From Thamnidium elegans (taxonomy: Eukaryota; Mucoromycota; Mucoromycetes; Mucorales; Mucoraceae): a stretch of DNA of 64,000 bases. This document shows positions 36,262 through 48,429 of the stretch, piece by piece. Where the stretch lies: positions 248,001-312,000 of the forward strand of contig JAIXMG010000016.1 of NCBI GenBank assembly GCA_025201345.1, given 5' to 3'. Positions within the stretch are counted from its first letter, which is position 1. Every line of letters starts with the position of its first letter. Both the position numbers and the translations under genes were made by a program. The notes beneath the pieces are model-generated. The model was not told the DNA's origin, searched no databases, and worked only from the letters and a program-made list of their open reading frames with translations.

Positions 36262-37068
36262 TTATGTCCTCCTAAAGGCTTCTGGGCGATTGTAGTTATC
36301 TTGAGCCATATAAAGAAAAACGGAACGAATATTCATACTAGCCATATGGTCTCTATTCCACCGTGTATCACAAGTAGAGCATTTGAGTACAGGATGTATT
36401 TTTAAACCGGAACTGTTTTTTTCGTTCGAGGTTGTTCTGGTTTGGCACCTAGGGCATATTTGTGAAGTCAGATATTCATCAACCATTACAACATAATTTG
36501 GTACTTTTCTGTTTCTTTCGCGAGCAAGTTTAATGAGAGAGTCTTTAACGACTTTGGTAGGAGCAGGTACGTTTCCTTTCAAGTTACCAAACATGGCAGC
36601 GCCAAAAGCAAGTACAACAGGTTTGTTTGATTCTTTTGGTCCATCTCCAGGGGAAAGCTGCTTCCACTTCTTGTTACTATCTTCAATCACCATATGTCTG
36701 GTAGGATCATACTTTCTACTGCCAGTTATTAGACGTTTGGATATTTCTGAGAGTGTTTGCTGTTTTTTAATATAGTTACGAAATTTAAGCTTGTTGAATT
36801 TTAAATCACGGTCATAATATAGAGTTATATTAACAAAATTATTAAATATATATATTGCAGCAGCATTAAACAGATCTAAAGAGCTAGCCTTTAAGGATGG
36901 TGTAGCGGAAATTATAGCTCTTTCCTCAGTATCACCTCTACCAATCTTTCCTCGAGTAATTGTAGCTTTCTTAAAACCGGCAAGTTGATAATATTTGGCA
37001 GTTGTAATTATTCTTATTCTATGCCTTTCCAGATGATTACCATCAGCAGCGACAAACACATCTCGCAA
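36262..37068 (-). pseudogene. Fanzor (eukaryotic TnpB-like) nuclease, 5'-truncated
   Basis: The open frame of 268 residues has the C-terminal TnpB architecture. Near the start LRDVFVAADG follows the place where the RuvC-I Asp-Pro-Gly should be. Then comes KKQQTLSEISKRLI. VVMVDEYLTSQICPRC holds a candidate RuvC-II glutamate (E198, about 36475-36477) next to a four-cysteine zinc ribbon (C205, C208, C230, C233). Finally WNRDHMASMNI holds the RuvC-III aspartate (D240, about 36349-36351). The frame opens at a perfect splice acceptor (ttttttag, then codons for A-G-L-R-D), with an in-frame TAG just before. No upstream exon supplying the first catalytic aspartate or the N-terminal lobe was found up to 38077. 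Such proteins are RNA-guided DNA endonucleases related to Cas12; this copy is probably incomplete. Confidence 0.8.
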
Positions 37069-38077
37069 ACCTGCCTAAAAAATAACCATAAACAGCTATT
37101 TTATCATTTCAGAAAAGAAAAAAAAGTTGATGATAACAAAGCCTTTTATAGTATGCTCTCGAATCTGTTGTAACAACTGTCTATACATGTATTTGAGATT
37201 ACTTGTATCATTGTGCTATTTCGATAAGTAAGCTGTAATAGGTAAAATCTTGTTTGCACACAATTGTTTTTAATTTATATAGTTGTTTATAATAAGAAAG
37301 AGACCTAATTAATACGTAGATAATATTATTGATGTATATAATTTTATGTAACTTGATATATGATAACATCACATTTGTATAAATGATGTATACTTTATTT
37401 CTACTAAATATCCTAAATAACAATGATTCTTATACTTTTAATATACTCATAAAAGAAACTCTATTTGTATTAGGGTTTATCTCAATTAAATTTTATTTGT
37501 ATTTCAGTAAAAGATTTATGTATCAACCTCTCTTCTATAGAAGAAAAATACCAACGCTCAATATGCATCACATCTTAAAAACACAACTTTTTATCCAACC
37601 GACAAAAACCCTCATATCACAGTCTTAAGATAAACGGAGTTAAAAGTCATAATGAAGAAGGAAATACATTGCTGTACATTTAACTTTTAAAATAATATGT
37701 CTCTTTTTATATGCTACTTATACAAAAAGAATTTCAATAATTGTATTTAAACTTTCCCAAATATTCACTTATTCTTTCTTAATAACCTGTGAAAATACAG
37801 TAAAAAAAGAAACATTTTTAAAATATACGTTAGCCATAATAGACATTACTCGTTTTAAAAATGCTTTTGGTCATAAATAGCCATAGGCCAAAAAAAAAAA
37901 CAATAAAGAAAATATTATACTGGTAATAAAGTATCACAGAGCCGTGCTTCTTGCTGTTTTCCCTTTCTTTATACTTTACTTTATTTTTTATAAACATTTT
38001 ATTCCAAATTATCACAGCAGATATACCTTTGAATTATTTATATAAAAGAGATATTTTTTCAAGCTAACTAGGATCTA
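37069..38077. other. AT-rich region 5' of the Fanzor fragment
   Basis: Stops are dense in all frames. This is where the missing Fanzor exons should lie if the gene were intact, but no TnpB-type N-terminal sequence can be read. One short minus-strand stretch (YRQLLQQIREHTIKGF, about 37130-37180) could be a remnant; that is speculative. Confidence 0.4.
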
Positions 38078-39470
38078 TCAGTTTGTTTGCACATGTCGAA
38101 TATTTAACTTTTCTTCAGTATCTTCCTGCTTAATTTTTACTTCTTTCACATTATGTAAAGTAGCCAAATGACGCAAATAATTACGTCTATCTGAGTAAGT
38201 TCTATTGCATGAAGCACAGTGATCATTTTTATCGAGAATGTCGGGAATAATATCGCGATTCGTCTGCAGTGCTTCCTTCCTTGGTCTAGGTAGTACGATG
38301 CCGTGAACATCACACAAATGGGCTCGATATGTTGTCAATGATTTATATGTTCTATCACAGACATTACAATACTTTTTTAAAAAGTCCATAACAGGTTCTG
38401 TTCTTCTAGCTATATTACGTTTCCTAAGTATAGAAGGTATAATAAAAATATGTATTCTATATAGATGCCGTTCATAAGACCTATAGGAAGAATATGTTCT
38501 ATTACATAAAGTGCAATGGTTATTTGGATCGTCAACACCTGGAAAGTATTCGAGTGGTTTGATGCTATGAATTTTATTCATATGAATTCGAAGTAAACGT
38601 TTGGACAGGAATACTTTTTGGCAATCAGCGCAAGACTTCGTATACATTAGGTCTTTCCCGCTAAAGCTCTCACAATCTAATCCTTGATAAAGTTCTGGCA
38701 TTTTGTCAAGATGGACGGAGGTCAAATGTTCTATAAAACTATGTCTCCCGTTAAACGTTTGATCACATGCAGCACAATAATTATTTTGATCGGCAGAGTT
38801 TGGTATAATATCAGAATGAGAGGTTGATGTTATATGATGTACATTGATCAAATGTGTATTGTAGCCGTTTCGTGACTTGAACATATAACTACACGAACTA
38901 CAGTAATTGTTTAGATCATGGGTGTCAGGTATTTTCGACAGGTTTCGTTTTGGTTGGATAGGTGGGATATGGATATTACATTGATTGGTCATATGCTTGC
39001 GATATAATTTAAAAGTTCTAAATCGTCTACTGCATATATTACAGCAGCGGGTTTTGAGGTCGATAATAGGTGTGTCTTTAGTTTTATGGGAGTGAAGTTC
39101 GTGATCAAGATAAAGCTCTCTAAACCGAAAATTGATGTTACATATACTACAGTGTCTGTTTTTGGTATCTGTCGATAAATCTATATGTGTATATCTAGTG
39201 AGTATCAGACTGTATAGAAGGTCCTTTCTCTGCCCCCCCACCCTCTCTCCCTCTCTCTATATATAAATTCTCTTTTCAGCGCTTACTACTGTCATACTCG
39301 CTTATTTCTGAAGAAGGTGATTCAATCTTCACGGAAGAATACAAAGCGCATTTCGAAGTTTCTTTACTTTCTTCTGCTTCTTGCTTAATATAAGCTCTAG
39401 TTCTTGGTTTGTATATTTTCAAATCGCGATTAGACACGTCAATTTTAACATCTTCGGTTTTTCGTTGCAT
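38078..39470 (-). CDS. Multi-C2H2 zinc-finger protein
   Basis: An upstream exon (from 39470; acidic and basic, containing YIKQEAEESKE) joins across an intron of about 105 bp (GTAAGC...ATATAG) to a long exon ending at 38078. The long exon holds eight finger-like units of pattern CX2CX12HX4H, for example CSSCSYMFKSRNGYNTHLINVH, written here only as C-C-12-H-4-H, plus NHCTLCNRTYSSYRSYERHL and DHCASCNRTYSDRRNYLRHL. The second unit has a cysteine near the last histidine position. Linkers are long and carry IIPD motifs, unlike the TGEKP linkers of classic DNA-binding arrays, so DNA binding is uncertain. The tail KIKQEDTEEKL resembles a SUMO-site motif. A decayed relative lies at 59434-60420. Confidence 0.75.
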
Positions 39471-40776
39471 ATTATTGAATTAAGGGGAAGAAAAAAGTTT
39501 TTTTTTTTGTGTCAAAGGTATTTCATTATATCAGATTCAGTCACATATGAAACACATTAAGGGGAGAGCTAGATACCAACCTAAGCATAAATCTATTATG
39601 TATATGCTTTTGATGTATATTAAAATTGAATAGATGGGGCTTCTCCTTATATATGAAATGTGTATAATACGTCAACTTGCGCATATTGTTGTAACAATCT
39701 AAAATTAAGCGAATATAGAGCAGCCCGATCGAACGGAAAGCCCTCTCCCTGTTTTGTATAATTTTTCAGCCAAAAGACAATCGTTATTTTCTAGATAAAA
39801 ATAGTGGCCATCATTTAATACCCATGAGCTGACGTATCATACATGGATAAAATACATCTATTTACTTTTAGAATCTGTAAAAACTAATTGTAAATAATAC
39901 AACATCTTAAGGTTTTTGTTATTACTTATGGCTATTTGTGTATTAATGGTTTCTTGGTGGTGATTCCGTACTACATGACTACGTCCTATCGATGGGCTTT
40001 TTTTTTACAGGTTGGCATTCTTTTGCAGGTTGGCTTTTCTACTGTCTTGCTGCTGATGTTGGATGGTGTGGTAATGTACTTGAACTAAGGACTGACCTTT
40101 GATAAGGCTTTCCTCGTTGATAGTGTTTTTCCTTGTTGGTAATGTCGTCGCTTGATGATATTGTCCTCTCTTGGTGGTAAAGTCTTTCCTTACTGGTAAA
40201 AGTCCTCGCTTGTTTGGTGGTGTCTTTGTTATATGGTTGGTGTAGCAGTATTTTTGAGCAGATACTTTACTGCTGTGTAATCTTTTCCTCCTTTCTGCAT
40301 ATTTTTTCCCTCTAGAAAGAATTTTTTTTAAAGGGGTTGTTACTGATGCCGGCGTTTCGTATATGCAAACACGGATAGTTTACTTGCCCCTCTGCTCATA
40401 ACGTATGTATATCGAAGATAAGTAATCATATATACGCATTGATATATTATTTCTGAATGACTTGGCTAACTACTTTAAATGTTTGCTTGTATGGTAGAAT
40501 AATATTACAGTTGCCGGATCAAAGTGTACATACAACATTATAATCAAATGAAAAACTTGTAAAATATACAGAACTATTTTTTTTTTGGGACCTGATATGT
40601 TTACGAAAAAAAAAAAGATAAACACTTTACTTTATACAATAAGTAAATAAATAAATGTATAACTACATTATATCATGTCATTTATGCTTTAGAATCTCGA
40701 TGATTAAGATCGTCAGTATTTATTGTTTATTTAAACTGTTGTCTTGTAACTAGTTTGCAGAAAGTATTATAGATAA
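39471..40776. other. Gene-poor region with degenerate ~20-bp repeats
   Basis: Between about 40106 and 40225 imperfect ~20-bp units with a core like ctt-ctggtaa-gtc recur at least five times (cttgttggtaatgtc, cttggtggtaaagtc, ttactggtaaaagtc). Elsewhere nothing gene-like is seen. Confidence 0.5.
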
Positions 40777-42214
40777 TTAAAAGGTTCTTCTCTTTCTTGG
40801 AGGAAATTTAATTAAAGGTGGAGTTCGTCTAAGAATACTTTCATCGTTTTCTTCCTTGAACCGTATGTGTTTTCTTTTATACGAGTGTACGGAGTCTCTG
40901 CAATCAGCATAGTAATCGAATGAATCCTCGGACGGGACTTCCTTGTCTGATGCTCTATTACTAGGCACGTTAATTGCTTTGATGGGAGTACTTGAGCGAA
41001 GTATATGCTTTTCAATGTTAATACTACTGCTATTATCTTTATAATTATTGACTACATTTTCTTCTAAAGTTACTCTTGTAATAGCCTCTTCATTTTTGTT
41101 ATTAGCTTTTGTTTGATTACTGCTAGTGCCATCTTTGTTTTGATTACCGAGGTCTTTCTTTTGATTTGTAGTTGTTACCTTTTCAATTTCATTAGTACTG
41201 GTCTCAATAATCTTTGGTACTGATTTATAATATACAGGTTTTGTTTTATCGAGTCGTATTGGAGACATATACCCTCCTTCTAAAAGAACTCGTTCCATCT
41301 CGAGCATAGAGTCATTTGTATTACTTTCTTCAACTAAAGCTCCAAATCCTTTTTTTTCACAATCATCCTAAACAAACTTTTTGTCAGAGTTTTTTTTTTT
41401 TTTTTTTTTTTTTTCTAAAAAAAAAAAGAAAGAGTTTCACCTTAAATCTAACAAATTCATCCTTGCTATCAAAGCATAACCATGAGAAGTCATTATTCAA
41501 AAATGATTCCCGGAACTCTGATAATTCGACAAGCCCTTTACAGGTATTATTCTCCCCTTTATTATCTTCTGCATTGAGCAAATCGGATTGATCGATCATC
41601 TTTAAGTCATTACTCTCCTCACGCTCTTCTTCTAAACAATCAATGACAATAGAGTCAAAGTCTAGTTCAAATTCAACTAATTGTTCTTCATTACCCGGTT
41701 CTAAAAGATTGATAGGTGATTCAATAGGAAGATTGGAGCCTGTTACTTGTTTTGTTGGATCAGCTTCTCTTCTTGGTTTCTCTACACGACTTTCATCATC
41801 GTCCTCATTATCTATCTCAAGCTTCAGGTCATCACTATTAGTATTAATTTTATATTCTTCTTGTTGGTGTTTATGAATGATATCAGACACAAAATCTAGA
41901 AATGAAGTATCATAAAACTCTTTTGTAGGTGGAGGTAATTGAAGTGAGGGCGGGTCACGCGTAATTACAGTTTCTTTTTCCTGCGCCTTTTTTAATTCCT
42001 TTTTATCTGTTGTATCCTGATATCTACTTTTAAGTTTCTCCTTTAGTTGATAAAATGTTTCTTGAACACCTTGATGGCATGATTCCTTTTTTTTGCCCTT
42101 ATCGTTACATTTAGGCCCAGGTGCAGTACTTGGACTAGAAACCTTAGTATTTATCTTCCTAGGTATTAAACTAGGACGACTACTAATTTTTTTTCTTGTA
42201 TTTTTAGACGACAT
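40777..42214 (-). CDS. Hypothetical, largely disordered protein
   Basis: Two exons (42214-41441, 774 nt; 41367-40777, 591 nt) join in phase 0 over an intron rich in T/A runs and encode 454 residues. The protein is charged and low in hydrophobic content. Features are a basic N-terminus (SSKNTRKKISSRPSLIPRK), an acidic middle (EIDNEDDDESR, then ELDFDSIVIDCLEEE), a short segment with aromatic residues (FLNNDFSWLCFDSKDEFVRF), an N/T/K-rich stretch and a basic end (KFPPRKRRTF). These suggest a nuclear protein with short linear motifs. No domain is recognised. It diverges from the helicase gene. Confidence 0.65.
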
Positions 42215-42948
42215 TTTGTATAAGTAAAAGAAAAGGGTATATTACAATAGCGTCATATTTTGCTTTATTGCAAAAAAAAAAATCCATTATGTTATATTAA
42301 TACAATATATTTGTGACAGTTATGTCGAACACTCATAATTTCTTCTGATCAAACCCTAATTAACGTTACTTATTCTTCAACATACCACAGTGAAGGAGTC
42401 GCATTATTTACAAAGAGAGATGGCGAAAAAAATATTTATATAAACTTTGTATATTATGCGCCTAATAACCGGTTTTACTAATAATTGAAACGGTTATCAG
42501 CCTGTTTTTTTTTTTGGATTACAATTTTTTTTTTTCAATGTATACGTACATTCCCTTTGTGCCTTGTATGGTTAAAAAAAAAAGGAAGGAACAAAACTAA
42601 AAACGGCAAACCGTCGATATATATATTTATATGACTCAATACAACCATACAAAGACGCACTCTCTCTATATATTCGTATAGTTTCTATAATTGGTTCCAC
42701 ACGCTCTTGTTATAATATCAATTGATATCATTGGTTTTTCATGCGAAATTATTTTTTGTTACACAGTCATATATAGTAAAAGCATGGCGTAAGCTATTCA
42801 GTTAACAGGTTTATCAAGCATCGTGGCAGTCACTGATGTAAAATAAAAAGAAAATTGTTATAACTCTCTCTTTATTTCTTTCTCTATCTTTTTTTTTTCT
42901 CTTTCGTGTGCAGGTCTTTCATAAAAAAAAAAAGAAAGAAAGATAAAG
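42215..42948. other. Divergent promoter region
   Basis: About 730 bp lie between the divergent hypothetical and DBP5-type genes. The stretch is AT-rich, with a CT-rich block at 42866-42905 ahead of the helicase start. Confidence 0.45.
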
Positions 42949-43624
42949 ATGTCAAACTGTAAAGTACCTGGTGTTTCATTGTATATATGCATATAATTAA
43001 CCTTCTTCTACAGACCCTGAAAGACCTACGGTCAACATACGACTACACGAAGGTAATAATAATATATATACGTCTTTCTTTTCTTTTTCTTTTTTTTGTT
43101 TAATATTTTCTTTTATAGAGAACCCACAACCACCAGTGATAAACTTAAGCTTGTTTGATTTATGTAGCGAGCCTATGTCGATTGACACAGCCTCCCAACA
43201 ATTGTTTTCAAGTAACTACATAAGACCACAGGAAAAAAAGAGACATATACTTATACTGTTTGTTTTTCAATAAAGATACTCCGCAGCAATATAATTTTTC
43301 ACCTGCCCAACAAAGCACAAGTCGTATAGGTAAATACATCTTATATCGGAACACCAGATAAACTTATTCTTTTTTCTAACTTATTTACCCTAGACTCAGA
43401 GAAACCCTTTATGTTAGAACTTGAAGATCCCGATTCAGATATATCATTTGAAGAACTGTTGGGGTAATATAAATAATAAGATATATGTATTCATCCGTAC
43501 CTATACAAACTATTTTCTTATTTTATAGGAATGAAGGTTTATTAAGAGGGTTATATACTATGTCTTATACCAAACCATCAAAAATTCAAAAAATGGCTAT
43601 TCCTTTAATATTGGCTAATCCGTA

Positions 43625-43683
<59 letters not shown>

Positions 43684-44872
43684 AAAGACACTTTTAAAAA
43701 CATCCCTCTCATCGGATTTTTTTTTACAATAGTCCCAGAAACCTTATTGCACAATCTCAAAATGGTACTGGAAAGACAGCAGCGTTTGTATTAGCTATGT
43801 TAAAACGCATCGACCCAGATTTGAAACAAACTCAAGCGATCTGTTTAGCTCCCTCTCGTGAACTAGCGCGACAAATGCTAGATTTTATTCAAGAGGTTTC
43901 AAAGTACTTAACTATCACCTCAGCAGGCATATTAAGGGATGTGTTTAAACCAACCGCAAGAGCATCCCTCAACAAGAACCAGATGTTAACCGATCACATC
44001 GTCGTCGGAACCCCCGGTACCATCTTAAATTGTTTGCGAAAGCGCCACACAATTAACGTAAACCATATTAAAATGTTCGTATTGGATGAAGCAGATAATA
44101 TGTTGGATTATCAAGGTTTGGGTGACCAAAGTATTCGTATTCGAAACTTAATTCCTGTTCAGCCCCAAATCTTGCTGTTCTCTGCGACCTTTCCCGATTA
44201 TGTATGTAGGTTTGCTCGTAGGTTTGCTCCTGATCCACATGAGATTATGTTAAAAGTTGAGGAGTTGAGTGTATCTAGTATCGGGCAATGCTATATGGAT
44301 TGTATCAATGAAGAACAAAAGTATAATGTAGTTTGTAATATTTACGACGTATTAACGGTTTCTCAAAGCATCATCTTTTGCAAGGTAAAATTATTAAAAA
44401 AATATATATTATATACAATATCTATTACTAACCAATTCTTATAAAGAGACGTAAATCTGCTGATGTTATTGCAAGAAAGATGAGAGAACTGGGACACCTT
44501 GTAAACTGCATTCATGGCGAAATGACACCAGACGAACGTGATGTAATAATTGACGACTTTCGTCGCGGTATATTCAAAGTATTAGTGACTACAAACCTAA
44601 TCTCTCGCGGCATTGATATTACTTCCGTCTCGTTGGTTATAAACTATGACATGCCTTTGGATAGATATGGTAATCCTGATGCCGAAGTTTACCTTCATCG
44701 AATTGGCCGTACAGGTAGATTTGGACATACAGGAGTTAGTATTATCTTTGTCCATGATGAAACTACCTACCGTCACATGAAATACATTGAAGATTATTTC
44801 AAAGTCAAGATAAGAAGAATCCCTACCGAAGACTGGCAAGAGATTGAAAAGATTTTTAAACAATATATCTAA
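42949..44872 (+). CDS. DBP5: DBP5/DDX19-type DEAD-box RNA helicase
   Basis: Eight exons sum to 1437 nt (478 residues). Family members remodel mRNPs at the nuclear pore during mRNA export. Motifs in order: KPSKIQKMAIPLIL (Q motif region), AQSQNGTGKTAAF (I), LAPSRELARQ (Ia), VGTPGTI (Ib), VLDEADNMLD (II; the DNMLD is typical of Dbp5), LFSATF (III), TTNLISRGIDI (V) and HRIGRTGRFG (VI). Exon 1 is only 10 nt (42949-42958, encoding MSN plus one base) and joins in phase to YPERPTVNIRL. The N-terminal region before the core is short on conserved sequence. The initiator is inferred because this tiny exon gives the only in-phase ATG I could find. Confidence 0.88.
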
Positions 44873-45293
44873 TTTCTATCAAAGTATTGCTTGTATAAAT
44901 ATTTTAAGGATTATTGCTACAATAAATAAGTAAAAAAGTATTTGGTCTTACTACAGAGAGTTAGATATGTGTAACTGCTCTATAAGTGCTCTTGATTAGC
45001 TTATTCGATACTTTGCAATTTATTATAATATTTAAATGTACTATGCTTTTCAGACACTCTTATGCTATGAATGGCCATGACACCTCTTTCTACTTTCGAG
45101 TGACGGTTACTTGTGTCATGTTATAAAAAGGGGTAAGGTTTTTTTTTTTTTTTAAAAAAAAAAAACGTTTGGCCACGGCTCTTTTTGTACAACGATTCAC
45201 AAATAGATTTCTGTTTATATTTATAATAATAAACAAGATTTTCCTTTTTTTGTTTCCTTTTTGTTTATATTTTTTTTTTTTAAAAAAACATAA
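44873..45293. other. Intergenic region between helicase and HSPA12-like gene
   Basis: Contains adjacent T and A tracts (45139-45166 and 45271-45289); the second lies directly before the next start codon. Confidence 0.5.
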
Positions 45294-48200
45294 ATGCAAA
45301 ATATTCAGTTCACTCACGTTATTGGAATAGGTAAACTTTATTTGATCTTTCAAAAAAAATATAGGTGTTGACATTTGTTTAGACTTGGGAGCAAAATTTT
45401 CTTCTGCAGGATATTGTATTAAAGAAGATGGATTTGAAAAAGTAACTGATATACGATGGTAAAAAATAAAATAAAATAATACATCGTTGAAAAATAAACC
45501 ATTTTTTAATTGACGATGGATTTGTTTTTGCTGCTTTTTTTTTTTAGGGATTCAGATAATTCATCGAATGATTTTCCTAAAGTACCTACAGCAATTGCAT
45601 ACCACAGGACAGATCCCCGTAAGCTAAAGTGGGGCTTATCAGCAGTTAATATGACGGAAGACGAAAAAGAAGAATACGAAGAAGTAATTGAACTCTTCAA
45701 ATTACGTTTAGACGAAGATTTTATCAATAACCCCGGAGACGTACCTGATTTGCCAGACGGTACCTCAGCACTTACGATTATTTCAGATTACCTAAAAGAA
45801 CTACACAAGTGTATCTGTGAAGAAATGAGACTGTCGATGGACGACGGTCAGGATTTTAACAGCAAAAAGGAATTATTTCAGTATTGTTTAACCGTACCTA
45901 GCAAATGGTCCACCAACGCTCGAAATAATATGATTCGAGCTTCTATACTAGCTGGTATTATCAGTAGAGAGGATCCACCAGAGCGATTAATTATTATTTC
46001 AGACTTGGAGGCTGCTATTTTGTACACTGAATTATCACCGGACGGAATTCACGCAGAGTCAGGTGAGAGTATACTGGTGTGTGATATTGGTGGATCTTCG
46101 GTAGATATAGCGGTTTTTACAAAGTTTGTGGAGGGCTCAAAACGGATATTAGTAGAGACTACCCCACGGTACTTTAAATATAACTGTGTTTCGGACGAAC
46201 TGGATGCACGTATGGAAGAATCATTGAACCGGAATGCTACACCGTATGGATTTGATCAAGATAGAAAAGAAGCCATGTCTCAAGAATTTTTAAAAAACTT
46301 TACTACAGAATTCAAGGTAAAAAAAAAACAACAACAATGCACATACATGATGATTATTTACATTTTTATATCAGTCAGTATTCGGAAGTGATTTAACATT
46401 TCTAGATAACCGATACGACGTTAGTACTGGGTACTTTACATCTGGCATAGAAGAATTTGTTATTCCACCATCCATGATTCACGAACAGGTATTTGAGCCA
46501 GTTATATCCGAGATTGTAGACGTCATGGATTATCAAATAGACGAATTAAATGAAAGAGGATCACATTTAGATTATATTGTTTTAACGGGTGGGTTTATTC
46601 CTAATTTTTATCTGGTTAAAAGCATAAAAGAAAGGTTTGGTGATAAAATAAAAGAGATTGTTTCTCCACCAAAAGGAGCTTCGCTTACATTATCTCGTGG
46701 GGCCACGTATTCTGTGTTACTGGACCCTTATGACGAAGTAACTCATTCTCATTATCTTCCAATCGATCTCCCGGAAAATAAGGTACACTTGTTTTTTTTA
46801 GAAAGAGAGAGAAAAAAGCTAAATATTTATGTAGGTGCTTGTTATGGATGCAGAAACTAGAGTCGTAAATAATCTTGTAGAGTATAATAAACGTCGATTT
46901 GTAACCATAGGAATAGGTAATGTAAATACGTTTTTTTTTTTTTGGGGAGTTTTAGTCTAAACATAGTGTTAGATCTCGGAACCCTGTTTTCTACTGCAAG
47001 CTATGCACTTACTGGGGAAGATAAACAAGCCGATGATGTTCACGATATTACAAAATGGTATAGTAACCAAGATTATAAAAATAATAATATTATACTTATT
47101 TGAAACTTTTAATTCAAATTTTTATTTTTTTTCTCCCCCCCCCCTCCTCCTCTTATATTTATTTATTTATATTATTTTTCAATAATATTAAGCATATTTA
47201 CATTTACCCTACTATATATAGGCCAAAAAACCGACTTCATCTATCGTCCAAGGTACCCTCAGCTATTCGATACCATCTCACCGATTCTACCCTGTACAAG
47301 TGTGGTTATGAAGCTCTGTTGATGTCCGACACCGAAAAAGAAGAGTACGGCGAGGTTATACAGCAATTTAAGCTGTACCTCGATGAAGACACGTATCAAG
47401 ATACCATGGAACCTTTACCTGAAGGGCTAACCATACTCAAAGTATTTTCTGATTACTTGACGTACATGTACAGCAATATATGTACACAAATTAAACATTC
47501 ATCCAATTATCGATCCGAAGGTATTATGCAACGTAAATTTCTGTATTGTTTAACAGTACCAGCTACATATTCGAATAAAGCAAAGGCTATTTTACGAGAG
47601 GCGTGTATTCGAGCAGATATGATCAGTAGATACGATCATTTTGATAGACTGATTATGGTCAGCGAGTCAGAAGCTGCTGTACTATATGCAGAGAAAAAGA
47701 CGAGCCGGTTTAATGCAGATGATACTATGTTGGTTTGTGAAGCGGGATTTTATACTACCAATCTAGCTTTGTTTAAAAAAAGTACGTTTGAAGGGGGAAC
47801 CAAGTCCTTTCAAGAGCTTTTGGATGGTCGCTCAATTCCGTTTGATTCAGAGCAGGTGATCAATGAGTACTTTATTAAGTATGTTACCGATGTATTGGAC
47901 GGATTTGAGTATGAGCTTGAAGAAGAGTGGGCATGGAAAAGTTTGTTAAAGCACCTTCATTACGCTGTCAAGGTAAAAATAATAGAAAAAAATAGCATAT
48001 TTTTTTTAAATTATTAATAAGGGAATTTTTTTTTTTTTTTTTTTTTTTTTTTAGCCTGTTATTCTAGATAATAACGATGATGAAAACGAAGTATTTGATT
48101 TCTTATTATCTCTTCCAGGCGCAGAAATCGAAACGGACGGATTTAGTTTAAACGAAGAAGGATTAGTGATTGAATCCAGGCTTTTACGACAACATGTGTT

Positions 48201-48429
48201 TGATCCAACCATTGAAAATATCTTGTCGATGATTGAATTTCAACTTAACCAAGTACATGATACAGAACTAAATTATATTATCTTGGTGGGAGAACTTGGA
48301 CAAACAGATTATTTACGTACAAAAGTAGAAGATAGGTTTAGTGAATATGTAGGAAGTATATGTGTTCCAGAACGAGGAGACCGTGCAGTTGCTCGAGGGG
48401 CTGTTTATCATGCATTAAATTCACACTAG
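45294..48429 (+). CDS. HSPA12-like Hsp70-type ATPase with two tandem modules
   Basis: Eight exons (45294-45330, 45365-45458, 45548-46316, 46375-46782, 46835-46916, 46973-47057, 47222-47972, 48055-48429) sum to 2601 nt, an open frame of 866 residues. It holds two actin-like ATPase modules. Module 1 (about 1-436) has DLGAKFSSAGY, TVPSKWSTNARNNMIRA, DIGGSSVDIAVF (D223) and YIVLTGGF. Module 2 (about 455-866) has GIDLGTLFSTASYAL, TVPATYSNKAKAILREA, then CEAGFYTTNLALF in place of the phosphate-2 motif (E665 where D223 stands) and YIILVGEL in place of the adenosine motif. Each module has introns at the same place and phase: after IGI (phase 1), within W (phase 2) and after the later K (phase 0). Two adjacent genes is the alternative, but only a 52-bp in-frame intron separates the modules. 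The function is unknown. Confidence 0.8.
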
